Source: an uncultured Pseudobdellovibrionaceae bacterium
GTDB taxonomy: Bacteria > Bdellovibrionota > Bdellovibrionia > Bdellovibrionales > JAMPXM01
Assembly: GCA_934277865.1 (NCBI GenBank)
Contig: CAKQVW010000232.1
Span: forward strand, 1-5,024
DNA: 5,024 nucleotides
Direction: 5' to 3'
This document shows positions 1-5,024 of the stretch, piece by piece. A program made the position numbers and the translations under genes. How positions within the stretch are numbered: position 1 is the stretch's first letter; every line of letters starts with the position of its first letter. The notes under the pieces were generated by a model. That model did no database searches, was not told the DNA's origin, and was given only the letters and a program-made list of their open reading frames with translations.

Positions 1-1
1 T

Positions 2-403
2 CGCATTCACGGAGACTGCCACAAAGGCAACTTGCTGCTTCAGGATCTCGTGCTGAAAGACTCCACTCGAGAGAAGCAGTTTTACTTTGTGGACTTCGAT
101 GACTGTTGCAATGGCCCGCCCGTTCAGGACTTTTTTATGCTTCTCTCGGGTGCGAGTGACGTTGACCAGCAGGCGCAAGAAGAACTCGAGCAGTTGCTGA
201 CGGGTTACGATGAATTGCGCGCAGTGCCCGACAACCTGTACCTGATAGAAGCGCTTAGGGGATTAAGAATAATTCATTATGCCGGCTGGATTGCCGCCAG
301 GTGGGACGACCCGTTTTTCCCCAGCCTTTTCCCCGATTTCCACAGCTACAACTGGTGGGCGGATGAATGCCTAAGGCTCGAACAGATTGCAGCTGGCATC
401 TAA
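2..403 (+). CDS. srkA: Stress response kinase A (SrkA/RdoA/YihE family), C-terminal part, 5' end outside window
   Basis: This is the C-terminal 133 codons of a SrkA-type protein kinase, a Ser/Thr kinase with the aminoglycoside-phosphotransferase (APH) fold. In E. coli the cytoplasmic family member protects cells against envelope and oxidative stress. The frame is open from base 2 and stops at TAA 401-403. Near its start it reads IHGDCHKGN, the APH-type catalytic loop with the catalytic Asp in HGD. About 25 residues later comes FVDFDDCCNGPPVQDF, the metal-binding segment equivalent to the kinase DFG. This HGDCHxGN plus VDxDDxxNGPxVQD pattern, and a later LRxLRIIHYAGWIAARWDDPFFP stretch, are characteristic of SrkA rather than of drug-resistance APH enzymes. 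E. coli SrkA is about 328 residues with the loop near residue 200, so about 40% of the protein should be here, as observed. The TTG at 32-34 is internal and not the start. It ends 359 bases before dnaX and is probably a separate transcription unit. Confidence 0.9.
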   Translation, partial: RIHGDCHKGNLLLQDLVLKDSTREKQFYFVDFDDCCNGPPVQDFFMLLSGASDVDQQAQEELEQLLTGYDELRAVPDNLYLIEALRGLRIIHYAGWIAARWDDPFFPSLFPDFHSYNWWADECLRLEQIAAGI

Positions 404-604
404 AACCCAGGGAATCTCAACGAAGTCTGAACATAGCTGCGATGCGCAAGCAGGTAAACCGGCCAAAGTTATCCACCGCTCGCGACTTTGCACGCGCCCT
501 TTTTTTGCGCATTCGCCTAGCAAAGATCCCCTCATGATGCATCGCCCCTTTCCATCGTTCCTAGGTACCTCTCGACGCCGAAAATGTGTACTCTCCGAGC
601 CTTT
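404..604. other. Intergenic region between srkA and the SRP RNA; presumed terminator and promoter
   Basis: I see no supportable protein gene here. Open frames on both strands cross the region, but they also run through the SRP RNA and lack recognisable protein features. The region should hold the srkA terminator and the SRP RNA promoter. A weak terminator candidate is CGCG (481-484) against CGCG (493-496), followed by CCC and seven T (500-506); the stem is only four pairs. For the promoter, TGTGTACTCT ends at 594, with TACTCT at 589-594 placed about right for a start near 601-607. No convincing -35 box lies 16-18 bases upstream, so I do not annotate it as a promoter. A single DnaA-box-like TTATCCACC (469-477) is probably chance. 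Confidence 0.5.
481..506 (+). terminator. Weak candidate Rho-independent terminator downstream of srkA
   Basis: A four-pair CGCG/CGCG stem with an eight-base loop is followed by CCC and an uninterrupted run of seven T. The T-run and its position 78 bases after the srkA stop fit a terminator. The stem is much shorter than usual, so the call is tentative. GCGC on both sides of the T-run (495-498 and 507-510) could form a competing hairpin. Confidence 0.25.
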
Positions 605-704
605 GCGGCCGGGTCCCGCACAATCAAGCACCGCTAACCCCGCCAGGTCCGAAAGGAAGCAACGGTACCGGAAGCAAGATGTGATGTGGGGTGCCCGGTC
701 ACCA
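605..704 (+). ncRNA. ffs: Bacterial small signal recognition particle RNA (4.5S-like)
   Basis: This is the RNA scaffold of the signal recognition particle. It binds Ffh through domain IV and helps FtsY docking, delivering nascent membrane proteins to the translocon. Bases 643-662 read CCAGGTCCGAAAGGAAGCAA, matching the near-universal domain IV core (CAGGTCCGGAAGGAAGCAGC in many bacteria). CC (649-650) pairs with GG (655-656) around a GAAA tetraloop (651-654), and the AGGT and AAGCA loop strands that contact Ffh are intact. CCG (640-642) can pair with CGG (663-665). The ends form a long terminal helix: 607-621 pairs with 686-700, 13 of 15 positions including two G-U pairs, extended by 623-625 with 683-685. 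The size of about 100 nt fits the short Gram-negative type without an Alu domain. Position just upstream of dnaX matches B. subtilis scr. Exact 5' and 3' ends are estimates. Confidence 0.9.
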
Positions 705-711
705 TTTTTTT
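686..711 (+). terminator. 3' strand of the SRP RNA terminal helix plus T-tract, probable terminator or attenuator
   Basis: The 3' strand of the SRP RNA closing helix (686-700) is followed after ACCA by seven T (705-711). A GC-rich helix followed by a U-tract is the usual way a short SRP RNA transcript ends. The loop is the whole RNA, so this is not a simple hairpin terminator and may be leaky. I see no good promoter between 712 and 762, so dnaX may depend on readthrough. That last point is inference. Confidence 0.4.
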
Positions 712-762
712 CATACAAAGATTCAGGCGTAAGGAACACGAGCCCTTAGGAAACAAAGACCG

Positions 763-2655
763 ATGTCGCAAGAATCGCAGCATTCACAATATCAGGTCAT
801 CGCTCGCAAGTGGCGCCCACAGTCCTTCCAAGATCTGGTCGGACAAGATCACATCTCGACAACACTTCTAAACGCCGTTCGCGGCGACCGACTCCCGCAA
901 GCTCTGCTTTTCACTGGTGTTCGTGGAACAGGGAAAACCTCCACCGCGCGTATCTTAGCAAAGTCACTCCGCTGCCCGAACGTGAAAGATTATGTTCCAT
1001 GCGGAGTCTGTCGGGACTGCGAAGACATCGCCACCTCACGCGCGGTCGACGTGGTGGAAATCGACGGAGCTTCGAACAACGGTGTCGATGCCATTCGCGA
1101 ACTCCGCGAGAGCGTCGGCTACATGCCGTCTTCCGGTAAATACAAAGTCTACATCATCGACGAAGTGCACATGCTCTCAACCGCGGCGTTCAACGCTCTT
1201 CTCAAAACTTTGGAAGAGCCGCCTGCGCACGTGGTGTTCATCCTGGCGACGACGGAATCACAAAAGATCCCGAACACGATCCTCTCGCGCTGCCAACGTT
1301 TTGATTTTCGCCGGATCCCATCGCGCCAAATTGCCGATCAACTGATGAAGATCTGCACAGCGGAAGGTGTTCAGGTTTCACCCGAAGCCGTCTGGGCCAT
1401 CGCACGACAAGCCGACGGCTCGATGCGCGATAGCCAAAGCCTTCTCGATCAAGTGATCACTTTTTCGAATAAAGAGATCACGCTTGAAAAGGTGATCGAG
1501 GTTTTGGGTCTCACCGATCGTCAGCTTGTCATCGATGGCGTCACAGCTTTGGTTCGTCGCGACTCGGGCTTGGCGCTAGGCCTCATTGAAAAAGTGCATC
1601 GCACGGGTGTGGACCCCAAAATCTTCGCGCAAGATCTTCTGGAAGAGGTTCGGAACACGCTGATGGTGCGCCTCTGCGCAGACGACCCAGCTCGTGTTGT
1701 GGATCTCTCGGATAGTGAGATCCAAGCCCTCTCGGCCCTCGCGCAGGAAACCACCGAAGAAGATCTGCACGCCCTGTTTGATATGATGCTGAAAGGGGTT
1801 TCTGACCTCTTGCGCGCGTCAGACCCTCGTCTGGTTCTCGAGATGGTGGTGCTGCGAGTGGCTTCTTCGCCCTCGATGACGTCGCTTCGTGCCCTGTTCA
1901 CAGGCGCTCCGGTCGCACTCAATTCGAACCCCAGTCCTTCGCGAGCAACCGTGGCTGCGGCTCCCGCTGCGGCACCGGCTCCAGCACCGGTTTCGACTTC
2001 GGCCGCAAGTCCGGCGACGCCACCAGATGCTGGTGATCCCTCGTCAAAATACACCGTGGACTCCTTCACGCGCGCGGTGAAACCGGGCGCTGCAAAAGTT
2101 TATGGTCAGCGCCAAGGCGAGCCCATTGCCACCGACTCCAACCCGGGAGGCGCACGCACCGTCGTGACCGCTCTTCCTCCGGAGTCGCCAAAGGCCTCAA
2201 ACGCTGACGGCGCCGAACATGGCGCCACGGACGACGCTCCGAAATCCAACGACCCATGGCAGCTTTTTGTCTATCGCGTGCGCAAGTCCAACGGACTCTT
2301 GGGCGCGATGCTCGAGAACACGCACATTTTGGAGAAGACCGAAACGCAACTGACGCTTGGAGTTCCAAAGCGTGTCGGATTTGTGCTCGACAAACTGCGC
2401 GATTCAGAAAATGTGAAACGAATCGAGCAATTCATCGAGACATTCTGGGAAAAGCGTCTGAAAGTAGAGATCAGGCTAGCGGACGGACAATCCGAGGCGC
2501 TCACGCCAAAGGCGAAAGAGGAACAAGCTCGCACCGCGCGAAAACAGTCCATCGAGGCGGCGGTCGAGCAGAACCCTCTTGTCCGAACAGCCAAAAATGT
2601 TTTTAAAACTCAAGTGAAGGCAATTCGAGATTTAGACAAACCTTCGAAGGGGTAG
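763..2655 (+). CDS. dnaX: DNA polymerase III clamp-loader subunit tau (DnaX)
   Basis: DnaX is the AAA+ motor subunit of the clamp loader. It uses ATP to open the beta clamp and load it on primed DNA, and its C-terminal region tethers polymerase cores and helicase at the fork. In this 630-residue protein, Walker A is GVRGTGKT (52-59) and the zinc module is C71, C80, C83, C86 with the usual Cx8Cx2Cx2C spacing. Walker B is IIDEVHML (131-138), sensor 1 lies in ATTE (162-165), the SRC arginine-finger motif is 175-177, and sensor 2 is GSMRDSQSLLDQ (219-230). The clamp-loader collar domain follows to about 370. Residues about 382-425 are an Ala/Pro-rich linker, and a further less conserved stretch leads to a folded C-terminal domain at about 495-575. 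The ATG has TAGGA (747-751) upstream, a rather long spacing of 11 bases. The full tau form is encoded. I found no A-rich slippery heptamer in the linker that would make a gamma form as in E. coli. Confidence 0.97.
   Translation: MSQESQHSQYQVIARKWRPQSFQDLVGQDHISTTLLNAVRGDRLPQALLFTGVRGTGKTSTARILAKSLRCPNVKDYVPCGVCRDCEDIATSRAVDVVEIDGASNNGVDAIRELRESVGYMPSSGKYKVYIIDEVHMLSTAAFNALLKTLEEPPAHVVFILATTESQKIPNTILSRCQRFDFRRIPSRQIADQLMKICTAEGVQVSPEAVWAIARQADGSMRDSQSLLDQVITFSNKEITLEKVIEVLGLTDRQLVIDGVTALVRRDSGLALGLIEKVHRTGVDPKIFAQDLLEEVRNTLMVRLCADDPARVVDLSDSEIQALSALAQETTEEDLHALFDMMLKGVSDLLRASDPRLVLEMVVLRVASSPSMTSLRALFTGAPVALNSNPSPSRATVAAAPAAAPAPAPVSTSAASPATPPDAGDPSSKYTVDSFTRAVKPGAAKVYGQRQGEPIATDSNPGGARTVVTALPPESPKASNADGAEHGATDDAPKSNDPWQLFVYRVRKSNGLLGAMLENTHILEKTETQLTLGVPKRVGFVLDKLRDSENVKRIEQFIETFWEKRLKVEIRLADGQSEALTPKAKEEQARTARKQSIEAAVEQNPLVRTAKNVFKTQVKAIRDLDKPSKG
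2647..2652 (+). promoter_or_regulatory. Shine-Dalgarno site for ybaB inside the dnaX 3' end
   Basis: AAGGGG lies seven bases before the ybaB ATG at 2660 and overlaps the last codons of dnaX, just ahead of the dnaX TAG (2653-2655). It fixes the ybaB start and puts reinitiation within reach of ribosomes finishing dnaX. Confidence 0.7.
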
Positions 2656-2659
2656 ATTT

Positions 2660-2995
2660 ATGAAAGGCCGTGGAGGATTCGGCGGTGGCGGCATGGCAGG
2701 CATCATGCGCCAAGCGAATCAGATGCAAGCGAAGATCAAAAAACTTCAAGAAGAGCTCGCCGAACGCACGCACGAAGGCACAGCTGGCGGCGGAGCCGTG
2801 ACCGCTGTGTTCAAGGGCGAAAACAAACTGCAGAGTCTCACGATTTCCCCTGACGCCATGAAGGCGGGTGACGCCGAAATGTTGCAAGACATGGTTGTTG
2901 CTGCGGTGAACGACGCGCTCAAGAAAGCCAAAGACACACAAGCCGCCGAAATGGAAAAGATCACGGGCGGTCTTGGACTCTCTGGGATGTTCTGA
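2660..2995 (+). CDS. ybaB: YbaB/EbfC family nucleoid-associated protein
   Basis: YbaB/EbfC proteins are small dimeric DNA-binding proteins that act as nucleoid-associated factors. They are encoded between dnaX and recR in a large share of bacteria, which links them to DNA maintenance, though their exact role is unsettled. The product is 111 residues, the usual family length. A Gly-rich N-terminus (residues 4-11) is followed by a long Gln/Lys-rich helix (about 13-36, with RQANQMQAKIKKLQEEL). Next come a strand region (AGGGAVTAVFKGENKLQSLTI) with the conserved ISPD turn, and a C-terminal helix containing VNDALKKAKD. The end, GGLGLSGMF, is typical. The start is four bases after the dnaX stop with a strong AAGGGG site. 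The stop TGA shares its final A with the recR ATG, so coupled translation is likely. Confidence 0.95.
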   Translation: MKGRGGFGGGGMAGIMRQANQMQAKIKKLQEELAERTHEGTAGGGAVTAVFKGENKLQSLTISPDAMKAGDAEMLQDMVVAAVNDALKKAKDTQAAEMEKITGGLGLSGMF

Positions 2996-3603
2996 TGCTT
3001 CGAATTGCGGCTCTCGAAAAATTGGTGCACCAGCTGAACCGACTTCCCGGCATTGGACCGAAGACGGCTCAGCGTCTGGCGTATCAAATTCTTCGCGAGC
3101 CGGAACTCTCGACAGGCCTGCAAGAAGCTCTGGTCGCCGTTCGCGAGACCGTGCACCTCTGCGAGAGATGTTTTTCCTACACCGATGAGCCGACCGTCTG
3201 TCGGTACTGCGCCGACACGTCTCGCAAAGATGACGTGATCTGTGTCGTCGAAGAACCCAGTGACATTGTGCGAGTCGAAAGCTCCGGCGCGTTTCGCGGT
3301 CGCTACCATGTGCTTCATGGCGCGATCTCACCGCTAGATGGTGTCGGGCCAGATGATCTCAAAATTCGTGAGCTCTTAAGCCGTATCGAAGAATCGCAAG
3401 GCTCAGCTCCTATCACAGAGGTGATCTTGGCGTTGGACCCAGACTTAGAGGGCGACACGACGGTGCTTTATCTGGCAAAGATATTAACTGAGCGCGGGCT
3501 GAAGGCGACTCGAATCGCCAGCGGTGTTCCGCTTGGCAGTGATATTGACTACGTAGACGACCGTACGCTTGGTCGTGCTTTGGAAAACCGGGTTGAACTG
3601 TAA
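2995..3603 (+). CDS. recR: Recombination mediator protein RecR
   Basis: RecR works with RecO (and RecF) in the cytoplasm to load RecA on SSB-coated single-stranded DNA at gaps and stalled forks. The 202-residue length is normal. In order: an N-terminal helix-hairpin-helix with LPGIGPKTAQRLA (17-29), a four-cysteine zinc module (C56, C59, C69, C72), and a Toprim domain from about 80. The Toprim domain holds VVEEPSDI (84-91) and the acidic DPDLEGDTT (148-156). The C-terminal GVPLGSDIDYVDDRTLGRAL (177-196) is the conserved RecR Walker-B-like end segment. The Toprim motif departs slightly from the usual NPTxEGExT: the first Asn is Asp and the second acidic position is Asp. The start overlaps the ybaB stop by one base (TGATG) and the stop overlaps the next start by one base (TAATG). 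Shine-Dalgarno pairing is weak (GGGA at about 2984-2987), so coupling to ybaB is probable. Confidence 0.97.
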   Translation: MLRIAALEKLVHQLNRLPGIGPKTAQRLAYQILREPELSTGLQEALVAVRETVHLCERCFSYTDEPTVCRYCADTSRKDDVICVVEEPSDIVRVESSGAFRGRYHVLHGAISPLDGVGPDDLKIRELLSRIEESQGSAPITEVILALDPDLEGDTTVLYLAKILTERGLKATRIASGVPLGSDIDYVDDRTLGRALENRVEL

Positions 3604-4193
3604 TGGCATTTATCAATAAAGAAGCCGGCGAAATTCACTGCAAACTTGTCTATTACGGACCTTCGCTTGGCGGCAAAACCACCAACGTGCAATGGGTCTA
3701 CAATCGGACCACCGGCCAAGATCAAACTCAGATGCAGGCGTTCAACGCCAACCCCGAGCGCACGCTGTTTTTTGACTTCCTGCCGATGGATGTCGGTCAG
3801 ATCCGTGGTCTCAAAACTCGGTTTCATCTCTACACGGTTCCTGGGCAAGTCGTTTACGATTCGTCCCGCAAGCTCATCATGAAAGGTCTCGACGGCGTCG
3901 TGTTCGTTGCGGACTCGCAAATCGAGCGCATGGAAGAAAACCTCAAGGCCATGCAGAACCTCGAAAAAAATCTCGAACAGCAGGGCTACGACATCCGGCG
4001 TATCCCTCTCGTGATTCAGTACAACAAGCGGGATCTTCCGAACGTCACACCGATAGCAGAAATGCGGGCGGCGCTGAATCGCTATAACGCTCCGGATTTC
4101 GAAGCCGTTGCCAGCAGCGGCAAGGGTGTGATGGACACTCTAAAGACTATTTCGAAAACCATTGTGACGACTTTAAAAGGTGGCGAGATTTGA
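3603..4193 (+). CDS. mglA: MglA-type small GTPase (cell polarity / gliding motility switch)
   Basis: MglA is a bacterial Ras-like GTPase that sets cell polarity. In Myxococcus xanthus it switches the leading pole for gliding and pilus motility, with MglB as its GAP, and in Bdellovibrio an MglA is needed for prey invasion. This 196-residue protein aligns from end to end by eye with M. xanthus MglA. The P-loop is GPSLGGKTT (19-27). Switch I is ERTLFFDFLP (52-61) with the intrinsic Arg finger R53 and T54. The PM3 region is YTVPGQ (77-82) with catalytic Gln Q82 and the MglA-type Thr at 78. FVADSQIERM (101-110) and the guanine-specificity motif NKRD (141-144) follow, then VASSGKGV (169-176) as the G5-like region. 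The odd residue is Ser21, at the Ras Gly12 position where M. xanthus has Gly. The start overlaps recR (TAATG) with no clear Shine-Dalgarno. No mglB lies next to it in this window. Confidence 0.95.
   Translation: MAFINKEAGEIHCKLVYYGPSLGGKTTNVQWVYNRTTGQDQTQMQAFNANPERTLFFDFLPMDVGQIRGLKTRFHLYTVPGQVVYDSSRKLIMKGLDGVVFVADSQIERMEENLKAMQNLEKNLEQQGYDIRRIPLVIQYNKRDLPNVTPIAEMRAALNRYNAPDFEAVASSGKGVMDTLKTISKTIVTTLKGGEI
4177..4183 (+). promoter_or_regulatory. Shine-Dalgarno site that decides the ilvE TTG start
   Basis: AAGGTGG ends six bases before TTG at 4190-4192, inside the last codons of mglA. It is the best ribosome-binding site near the 5' end of ilvE and supports a TTG start. The first in-frame ATG is 29 codons further on (about 4277), inside conserved sequence. 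Confidence 0.6.
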
Positions 4194-5024
4194 AGATTCC
4201 GGTCGAACTCACGAAGCATCCCAAAACACTTCCTCCCGCAAAGGAGTTCGGCTTCGGTCGGTTTTTCTCGGACCACATGGCAATCGTTGAGTACTCGGTG
4301 GACGGAGCGGGACCAGCGCGCTCTTGGAAGAATCCAAAGATCATGCCCTACGGCCCAATCCCACTTGATCCCGGCGCGGCCGTGCTTCACTACGGTCAGG
4401 AACTTTTCGAGGGCCTGAAGGCGTATCGCGGTGACGACGGCAGCGTTCGACTGTTCCGCCCGGAGATGAACTGGAAACGTATGCAAGCAGGCGCCGCGCG
4501 CATCTGTATGCAGGCACCGCCACTCGAACTCTTCATCGATATGCTGAAGAGCTTTTGCCGGACCGAAGATCGCTGGATTCCAAAAGAACCGAAGTGTGCG
4601 TTTTACCTTCGCCCCACGTTGATCGGAACCGAGCCCTTTTTGGGCGTACGCCCTTCCAACGATTACCTCTTCTACATCATCGGCTCACCTGTTGGGTCGT
4701 ACTACGGCGAAGGTTCGGACACCGTGAAGATTAAAGTCGAAACCGAGTTTGTGCGCGCAGCGCCTGGCGGAATCGGCGAAGCGAAAACCGGCGGCAATTA
4801 CGCGGCAAGTTTGCGCGCAGCGCTTGAGGCGAAACAAGAAGGTTTCGCACAAGTGTTGTGGTTGGACGCGACCCACAAAAAGTACATTGAAGAAGTCGGA
4901 ACAATGAACGTCTTCTTCAAAATGAACGGCAAGCTTGTAACACCTCCCCTGGATGGAACCATTCTGCCTGGTGTGACCCGCGATTCAGTCTTGCGGTTAC
5001 TTGAAGAAATGGGAACACCTGCGG
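4190..5024 (+). CDS. ilvE: Branched-chain amino-acid aminotransferase, 3' end outside window
   Basis: This is a class IV (D-amino-acid-transaminase fold) PLP enzyme that interconverts leucine, isoleucine and valine with their 2-oxo acids, using glutamate/2-oxoglutarate. It performs the last step of branched-chain amino-acid synthesis and the first of breakdown, in the cytoplasm. The window holds 278 codons of a protein usually about 350-360 long. Features include YGQELFEGLKAYR (68-80), RLFRPEMNWKRM (87-98), YLRPTLIGTEPFLGVRP (139-155), the PLP-lysine segment EAKTGGNYAAS with K199, the loop EVGTMN (235-240), and TPPLDGTILPGVTR (251-264). The order and the KxGGNY and EVGTMN motifs match the eukaryote-like/BCAT II subgroup (human BCAT, B. 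subtilis YbgE/YwaA) more than E. coli IlvE. The TTG start overlaps the mglA TGA (TTGA). Strong identity in these motifs makes the family call secure; substrate preference is inferred. Confidence 0.93.
   Translation, partial: MKIPVELTKHPKTLPPAKEFGFGRFFSDHMAIVEYSVDGAGPARSWKNPKIMPYGPIPLDPGAAVLHYGQELFEGLKAYRGDDGSVRLFRPEMNWKRMQAGAARICMQAPPLELFIDMLKSFCRTEDRWIPKEPKCAFYLRPTLIGTEPFLGVRPSNDYLFYIIGSPVGSYYGEGSDTVKIKVETEFVRAAPGGIGEAKTGGNYAASLRAALEAKQEGFAQVLWLDATHKKYIEEVGTMNVFFKMNGKLVTPPLDGTILPGVTRDSVLRLLEEMGTPA

Noticed and set aside
469..477. DnaA-box-like TTATCCACC near the SRP RNA and dnaX
   Set aside because: It matches the TTATCCACA consensus at eight of nine positions, but it is a single site with no second box nearby and no AT-rich unwinding region, so it is not evidence of an origin or of DnaA control.
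589..594. TACTCT after TGTG as a -10 box for the SRP RNA
   Set aside because: Position is suitable, but the match is only three of six and there is no -35 element at 16-18 bases upstream.
387..749. A 120-codon open frame in the gap before dnaX, with a 122-codon frame opposite (371-739)
   Set aside because: Both run through the SRP RNA and overlap srkA. The proteins are rich in Arg, Ser and Pro with no recognisable domain, and nothing supports translation.
1962..2000. Repeated GCACCG and GCTCC units in the dnaX linker as a possible repeat element
   Set aside because: They simply encode an Ala/Pro-rich linker; units are irregular and stay in frame.
1521..2069. A 182-codon antisense open frame inside dnaX
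   Set aside because: The Ala/Gly/Arg-rich product mirrors the Ala/Pro linker of dnaX and has no recognisable domain.
2603..3331. A 242-codon antisense open frame across ybaB and recR
   Set aside because: It is opposite two secure genes, its composition is rich in Arg and Ser, and it has no family features. It is a by-product of the codon bias of the + strand genes.
3964..3970. Run of seven A in mglA as a possible frameshift site
   Set aside because: The reading frame continues through conserved MglA sequence to the normal C-terminus, there is no obvious downstream stem, and the run encodes ordinary Glu-Lys-Asn codons.

Overview
The window looks like a compact piece of a core chromosome from a Gram-negative bacterium of moderately high GC content. 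All recognisable genes are on the + strand. An MglA-type GTPase lies directly behind a dnaX-ybaB-recR cluster, next to an SrkA-type kinase. This suggests a predatory or gliding relative of the old Deltaproteobacteria, such as Bdellovibrionota or Myxococcota. That placement is an inference from gene content, not a measured phylogeny.

Layout. (1) Bases 2-403 hold the C-terminal part of a SrkA/RdoA (YihE) stress-response protein kinase whose start lies outside the window. (2) Bases 404-762 hold no protein gene that I can support. They contain a small bacterial signal recognition particle RNA (4.5S-like, about 605-704), seen from its near-invariant domain IV hairpin and its long terminal helix. 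A T-tract follows it. (3) Bases 763-4193 hold dnaX (clamp-loader tau subunit), a YbaB/EbfC nucleoid protein, recR and mglA. (4) From 4190 to the right edge is a class IV branched-chain amino-acid aminotransferase (ilvE), which starts with TTG and is cut off by the window end.

How the parts fit. The order SRP RNA - dnaX - ybaB - recR is also known from Bacillus subtilis, and dnaX-ybaB-recR from Escherichia coli, so this is an old replication/repair cluster. The unusual part is the extension: recR runs into mglA through TAATG, and mglA runs into ilvE through TTGA. A polarity GTPase and an amino-acid enzyme therefore appear to share a transcript with replication and repair genes. From dnaX onward no gap between genes exceeds four bases, which suggests one operon with translational coupling.

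No mobile element, CRISPR array, tRNA or clear new system is visible. The points most worth checking are the MglA operon context without an adjacent mglB, a serine at the MglA P-loop position equivalent to Ras Gly12, and a GAAA tetraloop in the SRP RNA where GGAA is usual.
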